64,000 nt of DNA from Adenophora triphylla var. japonica (taxonomy: Eukaryota > Streptophyta > Magnoliopsida > Asterales > Campanulaceae): NCBI GenBank assembly GCA_022495995.1, contig JAFEMH010002497.1:218501-282500 (forward strand), given 5' to 3'. Positions 10,539 to 20,581 of the stretch are shown piece after piece; the stretch's first letter is position 1, and the number at the start of each line of letters is the position of its first letter. The position numbers and the translations under genes were made by a program. The notes under the pieces are model-generated. The model saw nothing but the letters and a program-made list of their open reading frames with translations. It searched no databases and had not been told where the DNA came from.

Positions 10539-11966
10539 TTAGGCGAAGTATCTGCGAAGTTTGCTTCCGTTGACTGGATTCATGAAGGGATTGCCGTCTA
10601 GGTCTGTCAGCTTCATAGCACCTCCGGAGAAGATCTTTTGAACCACGAAAGGGCCGATCCATGTTGGTTCCCATCATGTTGGTTCCCATTTTCCCAGTGG
10701 GTTGGTTCGAGTGGGAGGCTTTTCTTTGAGTACCAGATCGCCTTTCCTGATGTCTCGGGACTTAACCTTCTTGTCAAAAGCTCTAGCCATTCTGCTTTGG
10801 TAGGCTCGGACGTGTTCCATGGCCTTTAGTCGTTGCTCGTCTAGCAGAGCCAATTCGTCGTGTCGGCTTCGAAGCCATTCGACTTCGTTTACATCATTTT
10901 CCAGCAGCACTCGGAGTGAGGGAATTTCCAATTCAAAGGGGAGGACTGCTTCCATCCCGTATGTCAGGGCGAATGGGGTTTCTCCCGTGGCTGTTCTGAC
11001 TGATGTTCGGTAGCCCCAAAGTGCAAGGTGCAGCTTTTCGGGCCAATCGCGTCCTCGGGTGGTCATTTTTCGGATGATCCGTTCGAGGGTTTTGTTTGCT
11101 GCTTCTACGGCGCCATTCGTTTGTGGCCGGTAGGGAGAAGACTTGTGGCATGTGATTTTAAATTCGGCCAGCAGTCTGTCGCATTCACCTTCGAAGTGGG
11201 AGCCGTTGTCTGATATGACCTCGTTAGGGATGCCATATCGACAGATGATGTTTTCCTTGAGGAAATGTGCCACTTTCTTGGAGGTGAGTACCTTGTAAGA
11301 CTTGGCTTCGACCCATTTGGTGAAGTAGTCGATGGCTACCAAGATGAACTCGTGGCCGTTGCTGCCTGGCGAAGCGATTTTCCCGATGACGTCAATTCCC
11401 CAAGTGGCAAAGGGCCAGGGCGTAGTCATGCAGTAGAGATCGTGAGGAGGTAGATGATTGAGGTTGGAGAACCGTTGGCACTTGTCGCAGCTTCGGACAA
11501 AGTGGATGCAGTCTGCCTCCATGGAGATCCAGTAGTAGCCCATCCGGAGAATGATTTGCATTAGGACTCGGGCGTTCATGTGGGGACCGCAAGCCCCATT
11601 ATGGACTTCGTTCATGAGCTGGTTTGCTTCTCCCTGGCTGATGCAGCCTAGGAGTGGTCCTTGGTAGCGTTTCTTGTATAGCATGTCCCCAAGGATGACA
11701 AAGTGAGAGGCGAGGCATTTTAGGGCCGTAATGCTCTTGGCTTTGACTCCTTCCCTGCGTTGACCTTCTTCGTTCATGAAGGCAGTTTCCCCGTTTTTTG
11801 AGGTATTGGAAGATCTGGTTGTGCTGGAAATGGCTTCGGACTTGCGTCTCTTTGGCTCTTCAGCAATCTTGCAAATCGCTGTGATTAAAACCTCCTCGGC
11901 AGCTTGGGCCCGATTTTTCTCTCGTTTGACAACATGCTTAAATGTTTGCTTGATGCATTTATTCAA
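10539..11966 (-). pseudogene. Tat-A integrase with residual RNase H-integrase linker
   Basis: The start (QAAEEVLITAICKIAEEPK) matches the segment that precedes RT in Tat-B. It then jumps straight to the segment after the second RNase H (NQIFQYLK, in a shifted frame; then VKAKSITALKCLASHFVILG). The integrase follows, with an H..H...CDKC zinc finger (EVHNGACGPHMN to CDKCQRF), the catalytic core with D in WGIDVIG, D in ISDNGSHFEG and E in NGAVEAANK, and a C-terminal domain. A 15-bp tandem duplication near 10668-10697 creates a TGA after GKWEPT. Beyond it the frame runs to KLRRYFA and a stop at 10539-10541. RT and RNase H are therefore deleted, not merely mutated. Confidence 0.9.
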
Positions 11967-12186
11967 TTAATGTGTTTGCTTCTTTGTGTAGATGAGTTGT
12001 TATTAACTGTTTTGATTAGTTAGCTCATCATTTGTTAAAGATGCAATGAAAGGATATTCTAGAAAGGTCGAACCTTTTATTGAAAGCGCAAAGACTGTAC
12101 ATTGTTGATTATGGACTCACGATCTTCCGGCGTAGAGCCATCAGATGACTCGAAAGACATGAATTCACAGACAACACGACTCGAAG

Positions 12187-13497
12187 CTAGACTATAGGCG
12201 ACGAGGGATTGGACCAGGCTTCATTACTCTTGGCAGGCTGTAGCTCTAGAGGGAGTGGCGATGGCTTTGGTGGCCAATCTTCAGTTGGCACGGATCCCGG
12301 AGGATAGCTTGCATGTGGTTCGACTTCAAACCAGATCGCGGAGGTTTTTGGTTGCTCCTCTGATGATGTCCCTCCATTAGTGTTGTAACCAGTCCTTGGG
12401 GGTCCTTGATGATAGAAGTTGTTGAGGGCTACTTCCAGGAGGGCGAAGCATTCGCTGATTCGGAGTTGATTCTTGCTGATGTTGATCATTTTCATAGAAT
12501 CCGCCTCTTTATCTGGGATCTTTGCTTGGACGACATTTACAATGTCTGACTCGAGGGGGCATGCTATCTCTCCTTCCCTGATTAGGCTTTGGAGGAGGTT
12601 GCGCCACTGTTCATCTAGGTCCGACACCGGGATGTTGAATTGGACTATGCTGTGATGGCTGTCCCCGTGAGATCCGAGAGTGTCGGCCAGAGGGTTGTCC
12701 TGTACCAGTGGGTCGGTGATGAGCCAGTTTGCAAGAGGGTTTTCGGCGAAGTAGGGGTCTACTCCTCGGTCAATCTCCATCTGGGCGTCCATCTCTTGAT
12801 CCTCTCTTAGGCATTCTTCACAGTCGCATATGTCAGAGTTGTCGTCTTGACCCATGAGCTCTTCGATCTCTAGCTCGTCGCGGCTTAGAGCGTGGATGTA
12901 GGGATCCACTTCGTAGCGGGACAGGACTGGAGACTCATCTGGAGAAGAGTATTCGGTCATGTCGGGACCTTCTTCTGGGTCGTAGCTTTCAGGCCAAGCG
13001 CTTGCCATTGTGCTGCTTCCGCGGATTACCTCGAGCATTCCATTGGCATTGATGAATTTCACGCATTGGTGAAGAGTAGATGATACCGCTTTCATCTGAT
13101 GTATCCAAGGTCGTCCCAGCAAGGCAGAGAAGGTTGGTTTGATTTCCACGACTTGGAACTCTACCGACTCCAGTTGTGCATCAAATTGGATCCTCAGATT
13201 GATGACTCCTACGATTGGTCGTGGAGTGGCGTCATAGGCTCGGATTATCCGGGGCGAAGGTCTTATCAGGGAGCGGTTATCAATCAAGATGTTCGGAAGG
13301 AAGAACATTTCTATCTTTATGAGGATGAGGAGGGCCTCATTGTGTCTTTTCTCACATATCGGCAAATCATCGTCTGTGAAGACTAGACCGCTTCCCGTGC
13401 TGCCATTTGACTCAGTCTCCTCTGGGGAGCGTTCAATCCATCCATTGGTGTGCCTTGGTCGGGGCAAAGATCGTAGGGAGACAGGTTCCCTTGGGCA
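12187..13497 (-). pseudogene. Tat-A aspartic protease region
   Basis: It follows gag in the same frame after a TAA (13498-13500). LPNILIDNRSLIRPSPRIIR is the active-site region, but the family motif D-N-G-S reads D-N-R-S and several following residues are missing compared with Tat-B. Downstream are VEFQVVEIKPTFSALLGRPW and MKAVSSTLHQCVKFI, the usual C-terminal protease half, and an acidic linker. After the stop, the rest of the linker to the integrase frame (to about 11967) is shifted. The catalytic Gly is lost, so the enzyme is predicted inactive. Confidence 0.85.
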
Positions 13498-15459
13498 TTA
13501 TTGTCTGGATTCCCGGTCACGAGACCGTTTGACTCTGGTTTCACGTTCCCAGTCATAGCGGGATAGCATGCTGACGGTTTCAGAAATCGCAGGGGGTCTG
13601 CTCTCGCTTGGAGTTTCGTCGAAAGCTATCGTGTTCACCCTGTCATTCCGGGGGAATGTATTTCCGATGGTATTGGGGCCACGAGGGCGTTCCAACTTTC
13701 CCTCTTCGATTAGCCCCTGGACCACCTGCTTTAGCACAAAGCAATTATCGGTGGTGTGGCCGGGATAGTTGTGGAAGGCACAGTGCTTGATCATATCCAT
13801 GTTAGGCTTGGGAGTCTTTGGTTGGAAATTCTCGAGAGGCTTGAGAAGATTTCGGTTTACCAATGCTTCAAATACTTGACCCAGAGGCATTTCGAGGTTG
13901 TCAAAATGCTGGAACTGTGGGAAGCGAGGGGGATTGTTGTTCCTTGGGGATGCTTGATCACGGTTTACTTGAGCTCCTTTCTGGTTGTAGTGTACCGTTC
14001 CGGCTGCTTCTTTTCCTTTGTTTGGGACAGGTGTTGAAGTTGACAGGTTTGTCCGATAGCGATAAGATGAAACAGGGGCTGCTGTTGTCTTCTGAAGGCT
14101 CAGAGTCTTCTCAAACTTAGTTCCGGCGTTGACCATGGCACGGAGATCCGGATAGAAGTGATGGCTAATTAAGGTCCTCAGAGATGGCTTGAGGCAAGAA
14201 TGGAAGATGTCCATCTGCTCTTCTTTGGAAAGTGGATCCATTATCTCACTAAGCTTCCAGTTCCATCTTTTGTAGAACTCGCCCACTGGTTCGTCATCCT
14301 TTTGCTCGGTGGCTTGCAGATCGTGGCAGTTTGTCTCCCACTCAAGGTTGGCGCGGTACTTCTCCAGGAAGATCTCGCTGATTTGGTCCCATGTGGAGCG
14401 GTTTTCTGCCTTTACATTGAGGAACCACCTTAGCGCTGTGGATTTGAGAGAATGCTGAAAGTGATCCGCCATCTTTTGAGGGGTTGCCCCCTTGGCTCTC
14501 ATTCCCAAGACATAGGTGTCGATGTGGGTTTTTGGGCATTCTGTCCCATCAAACTTTTCCATTTCCGGCATCCTGAATTTCGGAGGGAGTGGAACCACCT
14601 TGTTTGGATCAGTGGGCAGGAGGGAGTCCTTCCGAGAACTGGCTAACTTGCCTTGCATGTCCTTCATTTGCTCGATCAGCCAAGCCATGTGGGGATCGGC
14701 AGGTTGAGGCGGGTTGCCATTTTCAGGGATGGAAATTGAAGATGGAGGTGGATTGGCTGATGGGATTGCCATTCGAGAGTCTTGGGGAGGTAGTTGAGTG
14801 TATACCAACCTATACCGTGGAGTGTTGAAGTTAAGGGCGTGATTGCCGGGTCCGTTAAGGGTTGTGTTTGGGAATTGGGGAAATGTTTCATTAGCCCCAA
14901 GTGGCAGACTAGCGGGTGGTAGGTTTGAGATGTCGGGATATCCGCTTGGGATGCCTGCCCCAGGTAAGCATGTGGATTTTTGGTTATGGCTGTGAGGCTC
15001 GTATAGAGGCAGAGGATTGAATCCTGGGGGATACCGAGATGCATTGGAATCAGCGGGCAGGCACGTATGTGTCGTTGATACCGAGCTTTGTGTGCGTGAG
15101 CCGGAACCTGGCTGTGCCGAGGCGGGCATGTCTGGGCTGCTTGGCCCGATACCCGAGGAGCTTTGAGCGAGAGCCGCTTTGCGTTGCTGGATCTCGTAGC
15201 TTGGCGGAGGCGGGACTCCGCCGATAGCTTTGGAAACCTGGGAGCCGGTATTTCTTCATCTTCAATGAGAACGAAGGTTCCGTCAGTTTGGGGAACTGCA
15301 CCGGTTCCTCAAAGACGCCGTGTGTCTACGATCCGGGCTTCTTTGCTCTTCTTGGCGCTTCTTGATAGTTTCTAAGGCTCGCAGCACCTCCTCCATTGTC
15401 TGAAGGTTCCTTAGTGGCGGGGTTCCGTTTCCCTCACTGTTATCTGTTGATCCCGTCAT
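13498..15459 (-). pseudogene. Tat-A gag
   Basis: The capsid domain (Retrotrans_gag) contains KFRMPEMEKFDGTECPKTHI, MADHFQHSLKSTALRWFLNV, STWDQISEIFLEKYRANLEW and GEFYKRWNWKLSEI. A C-terminal zinc-knuckle-like motif reads CAFHNYPGHTTDNC, a C-x2-H-x4-H-x4-C variant found in all three Tat gags here. The uninterrupted frame is 13498-15129. The N-terminal part upstream (ATG at 15457-15459, MTGSTDNSEG) is in other frames, so one or two frame breaks lie between 15130 and 15300. Gag forms the particle that packages element RNA. Confidence 0.9.
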
Positions 15460-16736
15460 GGGGGAGTAGCGGATGGTGCGGACCGTTGAACTGGAAGGGC
15501 TGTCGGACCTTGTGACCTTGATACTGAAAAGGTGGCTCCCGGGTATTCTCAACCACTCTCGGTTCGCTGGAGGGGGTGACGGGCAAGGTTTAGACACGGG
15601 AAGGCGTTTCGGGATAAGGGGGAAAGCTCACGTGACATGCAGTTTCCGCTTTTTTTTTATTATTGTTGTTTTAATTTACTTAAAACATGTTTTCTCAGAA
15701 TCCTAGGTAGGTTGGAAAAGATTGCTCTTCTTTTTCGCAACTATGCTAGATCCTGGGTCAGTGGAGACCGTCTGTACGGCTATAAGCCCCTCGTTTTGCA
15801 CCTGTATTTCGACATCCCAGGGTGGACAGCCCCGGGCGAGGGTCCTATAGGGCAAGCGGTTTCCACCGGCCTAAAAGAAAAGTCGAACCTAAGGACCGAG
15901 CCTGTCATGTTCGTTTTAATGCGTTAACCATGTGAATAGTGAACCGAGCCGGCCATTGAGTCAAGATCGGGTCAAGAGTTCGGTATGGCCTCTCTTTACA
16001 TTGCTTGCGCAAGGGATCTGTGACGTTAGGCGTTGGCTGGGTCATATCGTCATAGCTGACGTATTAAAGGCTTGATGAAATGGTGTCATGCGAGCATGGA
16101 TGTATATCCGGGACGGAACATCGTCTGGGTGTAGCTTCGGAAAATCAAGATCGGGTCAAGATTTTAGCATGACCTTTCATCGCTTTGCTTGCGCAAGGGA
16201 TCTTGAGTTCCGAGCTTCGACTCAGAAAATGGCCGGCATGGGATATGTATCCAGGCTTGTATGACACGGACTGGGTAAAAACCAACCGAGTCTGGACAAA
16301 GTGTGACTCAAGACTCAAACGTGGAGGGTTGACGCTTGGCTAGGATGGGATGTTTGGAATGATCCCGTGCGCATCCAAGAGGCCTTGGAAGACCAAACGG
16401 ACTGCAACTGAGACCACTCCGGGTAAGGGTTGTAGTGTCCAGTGTATCCGAGGCAGCAATGCGCGTAGCGTGCGGTGTAACCGAGGCAGCAGTGCGAGTA
16501 GTGTGTGGTCTCTAAAATTCTTTTTCTGAGTAAAACATAAGTTTTTTGAAGAATTTTAAATATATGTACACAGATGTATATTGATGCATTTTTGTTACTT
16601 TTTTTTTTTGTAAAATAAAAAGTAAAGCACATGCACACACACACAACAGTTAAAGAAAGGGGTAAAATGAAAGTTTGACCCTCATCATCGTTTTAAAAAT
16701 CTTTTGTTTTTGTTTAAAAGTTTTTAAAACAAAATT
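15460..16736 (-). other. Tat-A 5' leader
   Basis: No supported gene. In sense orientation several segments match the Tat-C leader (47690-48300), including CAAACATCCCATCCTAGCC and CACACTTTGTCC near the middle, in the same order. CTTGCGCAAG palindromes occur near 16007 and 16189. A packaging or dimerisation role would fit the position but is inferred. Confidence 0.7.
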
Positions 16737-16754
16737 TCCCCAGCGGAGTCGCCA
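16737..16754 (-). other. Tat-A primer binding site (tRNA-Arg type)
   Basis: The minus strand reads TGGCGACTCCGCTGGGGA, two bases after the 5' LTR. The same 18 bases are at 47398-47415 in Tat-C. This sequence is typical of Tat/Ogre elements that use an arginine tRNA primer. Confidence 0.9.
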
Positions 16755-16756
16755 AT

Positions 16757-18245
16757 TGAAATTACCCGGGGTCCGTGCTCCGCGCGAATTTTTGCCCCCC
16801 AGCACAATCTCGCATTTTTCGTGCGTTCGCGTTTGGGAAGTTGCCCGAATCCGATAGGCAGCTCAATCGCGCCCCGGCATCTGGCTCGTTCCGTTTTGCG
16901 TGTTGGAGGTGTCTCGCTGTGTTTTGCTTGTAGAGTCGCCACGCCGTTTTTATTAAGCCCAAAACATTGAAAAAGAACATCAGTTTAAAAATAAACTGTT
17001 TTTGTGTGATGAGATTTTTGAGTTCGGAGGTCAGATGACTCCTCGGGAAGATAATATTAGAATATTAGAGCTCACCCGAGTCGCCTCATAAAAACGAGTC
17101 TTTCGGTACCCCTAATATTCTTTAACTATTGTGTGTGTGTGTGCACATGCTTTTAAAAATGCATGCTATGTCGTATGTCTACATTGTACACTGCTTTATT
17201 GAAATGTATTGAAATAGTAATGGAAGGAAGCCTTACCAATGTTGGTTCATGTTTCTCTTCCGCTGGGGAATAGTATTTTAGGATGGAATAGTGTTCCGGT
17301 ACGGACCGGGATTGCTTCGGGATGAGCCGGTTGTCTGCGGACAGAGTTTCGGCGTGCGTTGGATTGTCAGGTGTGCACTCGGGCAGAGGTTCGGCGTGCG
17401 TTGGGATCGCAGGGATCACTCGGGCAGAGGTTCGGCATGCGTTGGGATGGCAAGAGTCACTCGGGCAGAGTTTCGGCGTGCGTTCGAGTTGCCGGTTTGA
17501 CTCGGAAAGAGCCGGGACGCCTCGGGAAAGACCAGGCAAGGCCTCGGAGTACCACGAGGGGCCTCAGAGTACCTCGAGAGTTCCTCGGGGCAGCGTGGGA
17601 GCATCGCGGGAGCGTTCGGAGAGGCTTCGGAGCACCGCAAGGGGGCTCGGAAGGCCTCAGAATGATCCGAAAGGGGCCAGGAGTGCCTTGAGAGGTCTTA
17701 GAGAGGGATCCTGAAGGCTTAGGGAGAGAAGAGAAGAGGGAGGTATGTGAAATGAGGGAGGGGGAGCCCTCTATTTATAGTGCCAAATTTTGTGCAAGAA
17801 GGTCCGTACGGACCTTCTAGGTAATCCAGAATTTTGGTTTTCCTCGATTTGAGGGAATATGTGGACTTTAAGAAGATTCAGCAATGATCGTGTCTGGTTG
17901 CAATAAGGTCCGTACGGACCAACCTTGTATGCAATAAGGTCCGTACGGACCAACCATGTAGCTGGGTAATTATTACCTCTGAGATTTGAGGGAATAACTT
18001 GTACTTTAAGGGGATTCAGTAATCATTGTGACAAAGAGTTCCGTACGGACCATATTTGCTTTTCCAATTTCTGAAAAATCCCTAAAAAGTCCTTTTGTGC
18101 TTCTTTGTCCTAGAAAGGTCCCTCCCTTGGTTTGGTTGGGGGTTTTTGAGGGTTTTGAGTGTCACGGGTCTTCGAGACTGCGTTTGTGAGTCTACGGTGT
18201 TTCTCGTGTGCTCGAAAGAGGGTGATCCAGATTGGGGTACTTACA
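16757..18245 (-). repeat. Tat-A 5' LTR (promoter LTR)
   Basis: 1489 bp against 1485 bp for the 3' LTR, with the same ends. TATA box TATTTATA (minus strand) at 17772-17779. The palindromes at 17798-17817, 17907-17920, 17938-17951 and 18038-18051 lie 19-280 bp upstream of it. This copy would drive the sense RNA. Confidence 0.95.
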
Positions 18246-18250
18246 GAGCC
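18246..18250. repeat. target-site duplication of Tat-A (right)
   Basis: gagcc, identical to 1079-1083. It restores the copia gag reading when the element is removed. Confidence 0.95.
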
Positions 18251-18617
18251 TTCACCATGTCATACCTCTCTTGCCTAGCTTGCACTTGGAACATTTCCTT
18301 TAAGTGCTGTGCTAGGTCAAAAGCAGCTTCCATGTGTTCAAGGTCCTTTTGAAGATCCATACACACGGTGGCAAGCATAAGGCAAGCAACATCATTAGAA
18401 TCATCAACATGTTTCTTATGTTGCTCCTTATCTGCCCTTGAAGCATTGGCAGCGGGTTTTGCAGGAATAAGTTCGTCAAGAACGTACAATTTCTTCTCTT
18501 GCCTAAGAACAATTCTTAAGCTTTTGATCCAATCAGAATAGTTTGTACCATTCTCTTCGAGCTTGTCCTTCTCAAGGACGGATCGCAGCTACAAGGGTTG
18601 TTATTGTGAGATGCCAT
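18251..18617 (-). pseudogene. copia gag, N-terminal part
   Basis: ATG at 18615-18617 starts MASHNNNP. After a frame break near 18590 the frame reads EENGTNYSDWIKSLRIVLRQ, then KKLYVLDELIPAKPAANA and LEHMEAAFDLAQHLKEMFQ. This is the N-terminal UBN2/DUF4219-like region of copia gag. It continues at 1078 with MQEGQSIGPHV after the 17-kb Tat-A insertion. Confidence 0.88.
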
Positions 18618-19372
18618 TCTACAATAAGATATACAAACAATATGAGCACATATAAGTATCAAAACATTTACCATCTAAGAGACAAATAATGTATTTCACA
18701 AATACTCCCACTAAATTATACACCTTCAAATACAAGCATGTATCATATAATTATTATGGGCTAAGATCCATATTTCACTTGATTTTGGTTTAACTGAGTC
18801 AATGCCCGAAATCGAGCTATTTAGGTAGATAACACTTATCAATCATATCATATATGACTCTTAGAACTTTTATGAGATTCTAGACATCTTATATCAACAC
18901 ATGTTTTAATCTCATCTATGCCTTGGATCAAAACTCTTTTGAAAGCACCAATTAAGTTTAACCTTTTTCAAACATATGAGACACATAAAACGATGCACCC
19001 AACTGAGTCGAAGCTACATCAACCGTTATCTCACCTTGATCCATATCACGATATAATGATGCATCCAACTGAGTTGAAACTATATCAAAATACCCGAATA
19101 TTTCACAAGTGTTCTAATCAAGGGGTGGCATAAAACTTAAACATTTTAAGATGGGTTTTCCATATAGCAACAAACATCGCATGGCTGTATATGAAACTTA
19201 TGTGTACATAATCATGAACATGGGATTTCACATAATATCCTACTTTAGGATTATACAAATAATCATGTAACAAATAAAAATTATTAATTATATAATTATT
19301 GAACTCTCAAAATTTAAGGATTCAAATAATCATGTAAATTGAATTAAATATGAACATCAAATCCTAAACAAA
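18618..19372 (-). other. copia leader, gag-proximal part
   Basis: AT-rich, no gene. It is separated from its primer binding site (29316-29327) by the CACTA element. The other part of the leader is 29078-29315. Confidence 0.75.
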
Positions 19373-19650
19373 CACTACAAGAAAACCCATTTATTGCAAC
19401 AAAAATTTGCATCGACAATATTTTGTCGTTGCAAAAAATATCTTCAGCAGAACCTTAAAGAGTCGTTGCTAATGTTTGTTGCAATAAATGGAAATTTCAC
19501 TTCCCTCCATTTCTTATTTGCGCGCACCTCCCACGAATACTTGGGATAATTTTAAGTAACAAAACTACTCGTTGCGAAATATAGATAATACATATTGCAA
19601 CGGGTGTCGTCATTGCGAAAACTATTCTAAAATTATGACAACAACATAAT
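19373..19650 (+). repeat. CACTA 5' terminal and subterminal repeats
   Basis: Terminal inverted repeat at 19373-19400, then copies of TTGCAACRA / CGTTGC in both orientations to about 19640. Such subterminal motifs are the binding sites of TNPA-type proteins in En/Spm. Confidence 0.85.
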
Positions 19651-20581
19651 TGTTGCAAAAGAAAAAGAAAAAAATAAAAGAAAAGAAAATAAAAAACAAC
19701 TTTCAATTATATACGCCAGAAACCCTTCTCTGTCAATTCATTTCACCATAACTCTACTCCCCGGCCCCCACAGTCGAATCTCTCCACCTCGGCCACCGTC
19801 GGCTTCCATTCTCGGGCGTTCTCGGGATTTGGCAATAACAGGTTCGTCTACCCCCTCCATTCTCAGGCGCTTGGCCATGTTGATTCAATTATAATACTCT
19901 CTTTAAAAAAATTTAAAAGAATAAGTATCAGAGCAAGCTTATTAATTTGCAGGAACACGCTTAGATCCTTCTTCTCCGTCCAGATTCCAATGTCCTACAC
20001 TGTTGTTCAAGTACTATATCTCTCCCTCCATCATCTCTCCCTCTTATTCTAATCTCAAATCCCCAAATTTCTAAAACTCTAGAAATCCCCAAATTTTTAA
20101 AACCCTAAAAATTTAGGACTTTGTATTTGAAAACTGTTTTTGAAATTCTTCTTAATCTCTTAGTCATTAGATTCGATTTTCTGATTAATTTGTCTCAATA
20201 GCATAGCTAATCTGGGCTCTTTAAATCAAACAAGTCCGCCCATCCCAGAAGTTAGAAATTCGAAACTATAATATTGTGTGTTGACTTTAATCATTCCTTG
20301 TTGTTGGTGGCCTTGTTGTTGTTGTTATCACAATTCATGAAAATGCATAGTTAACCCTATTTTTACTGAAAATGCATGAAAGTAAAAGAGGGACCTAATC
20401 TTAGGAATTTTCTAATACTTAGGATTGAATGTTTCAAAGTACATATGCTACTATGTTAAATACTATCTATGCAACTATAAGATTTAGCATACTTTTCTCA
20501 CTCTAACTATTGATACTTTCTCACTCTAACTATTGATACCAGATTTATTGTGTGATTGAAGGTAGAGTATTATATATAGCT
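19651..20581 (+). other. CACTA 5' non-coding region
   Basis: No supported gene. AT-rich leader and probably promoter of the transposase gene. CT-rich stretches and possible 5' UTR introns are present, but I cannot define them. Confidence 0.5.

Larger units (their letters stand above)
1084..18245 (-). mobile_element. Tat-A: Ty3/gypsy Tat-lineage retrotransposon lacking RT and RNase H, with two antisense genes
   Basis: A 17.2-kb element with about 1.49-kb LTRs on both sides, 5-bp TSDs, a primer binding site at 16737-16754 and a polypurine tract at 2569-2589. In sense (minus) order it has a leader, gag (13498-15459), protease (12187-13497), integrase (10539-11966), a 3' region with antisense DUF7745-like and PMD genes, tandem repeats and the 3' LTR. 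RT, RNase H and the second RNase H seen in Tat-B are missing. The two LTRs differ at roughly 4-6% of positions by eye, mostly C/T and G/A, so it is clearly older than Tat-C. Confidence 0.93.

Noticed and set aside
16573..16650. CA/TG microsatellite and T-run in the Tat-A leader as a regulatory element
   Set aside because: Simple sequence near the primer site with no conservation in Tat-C at the same place.
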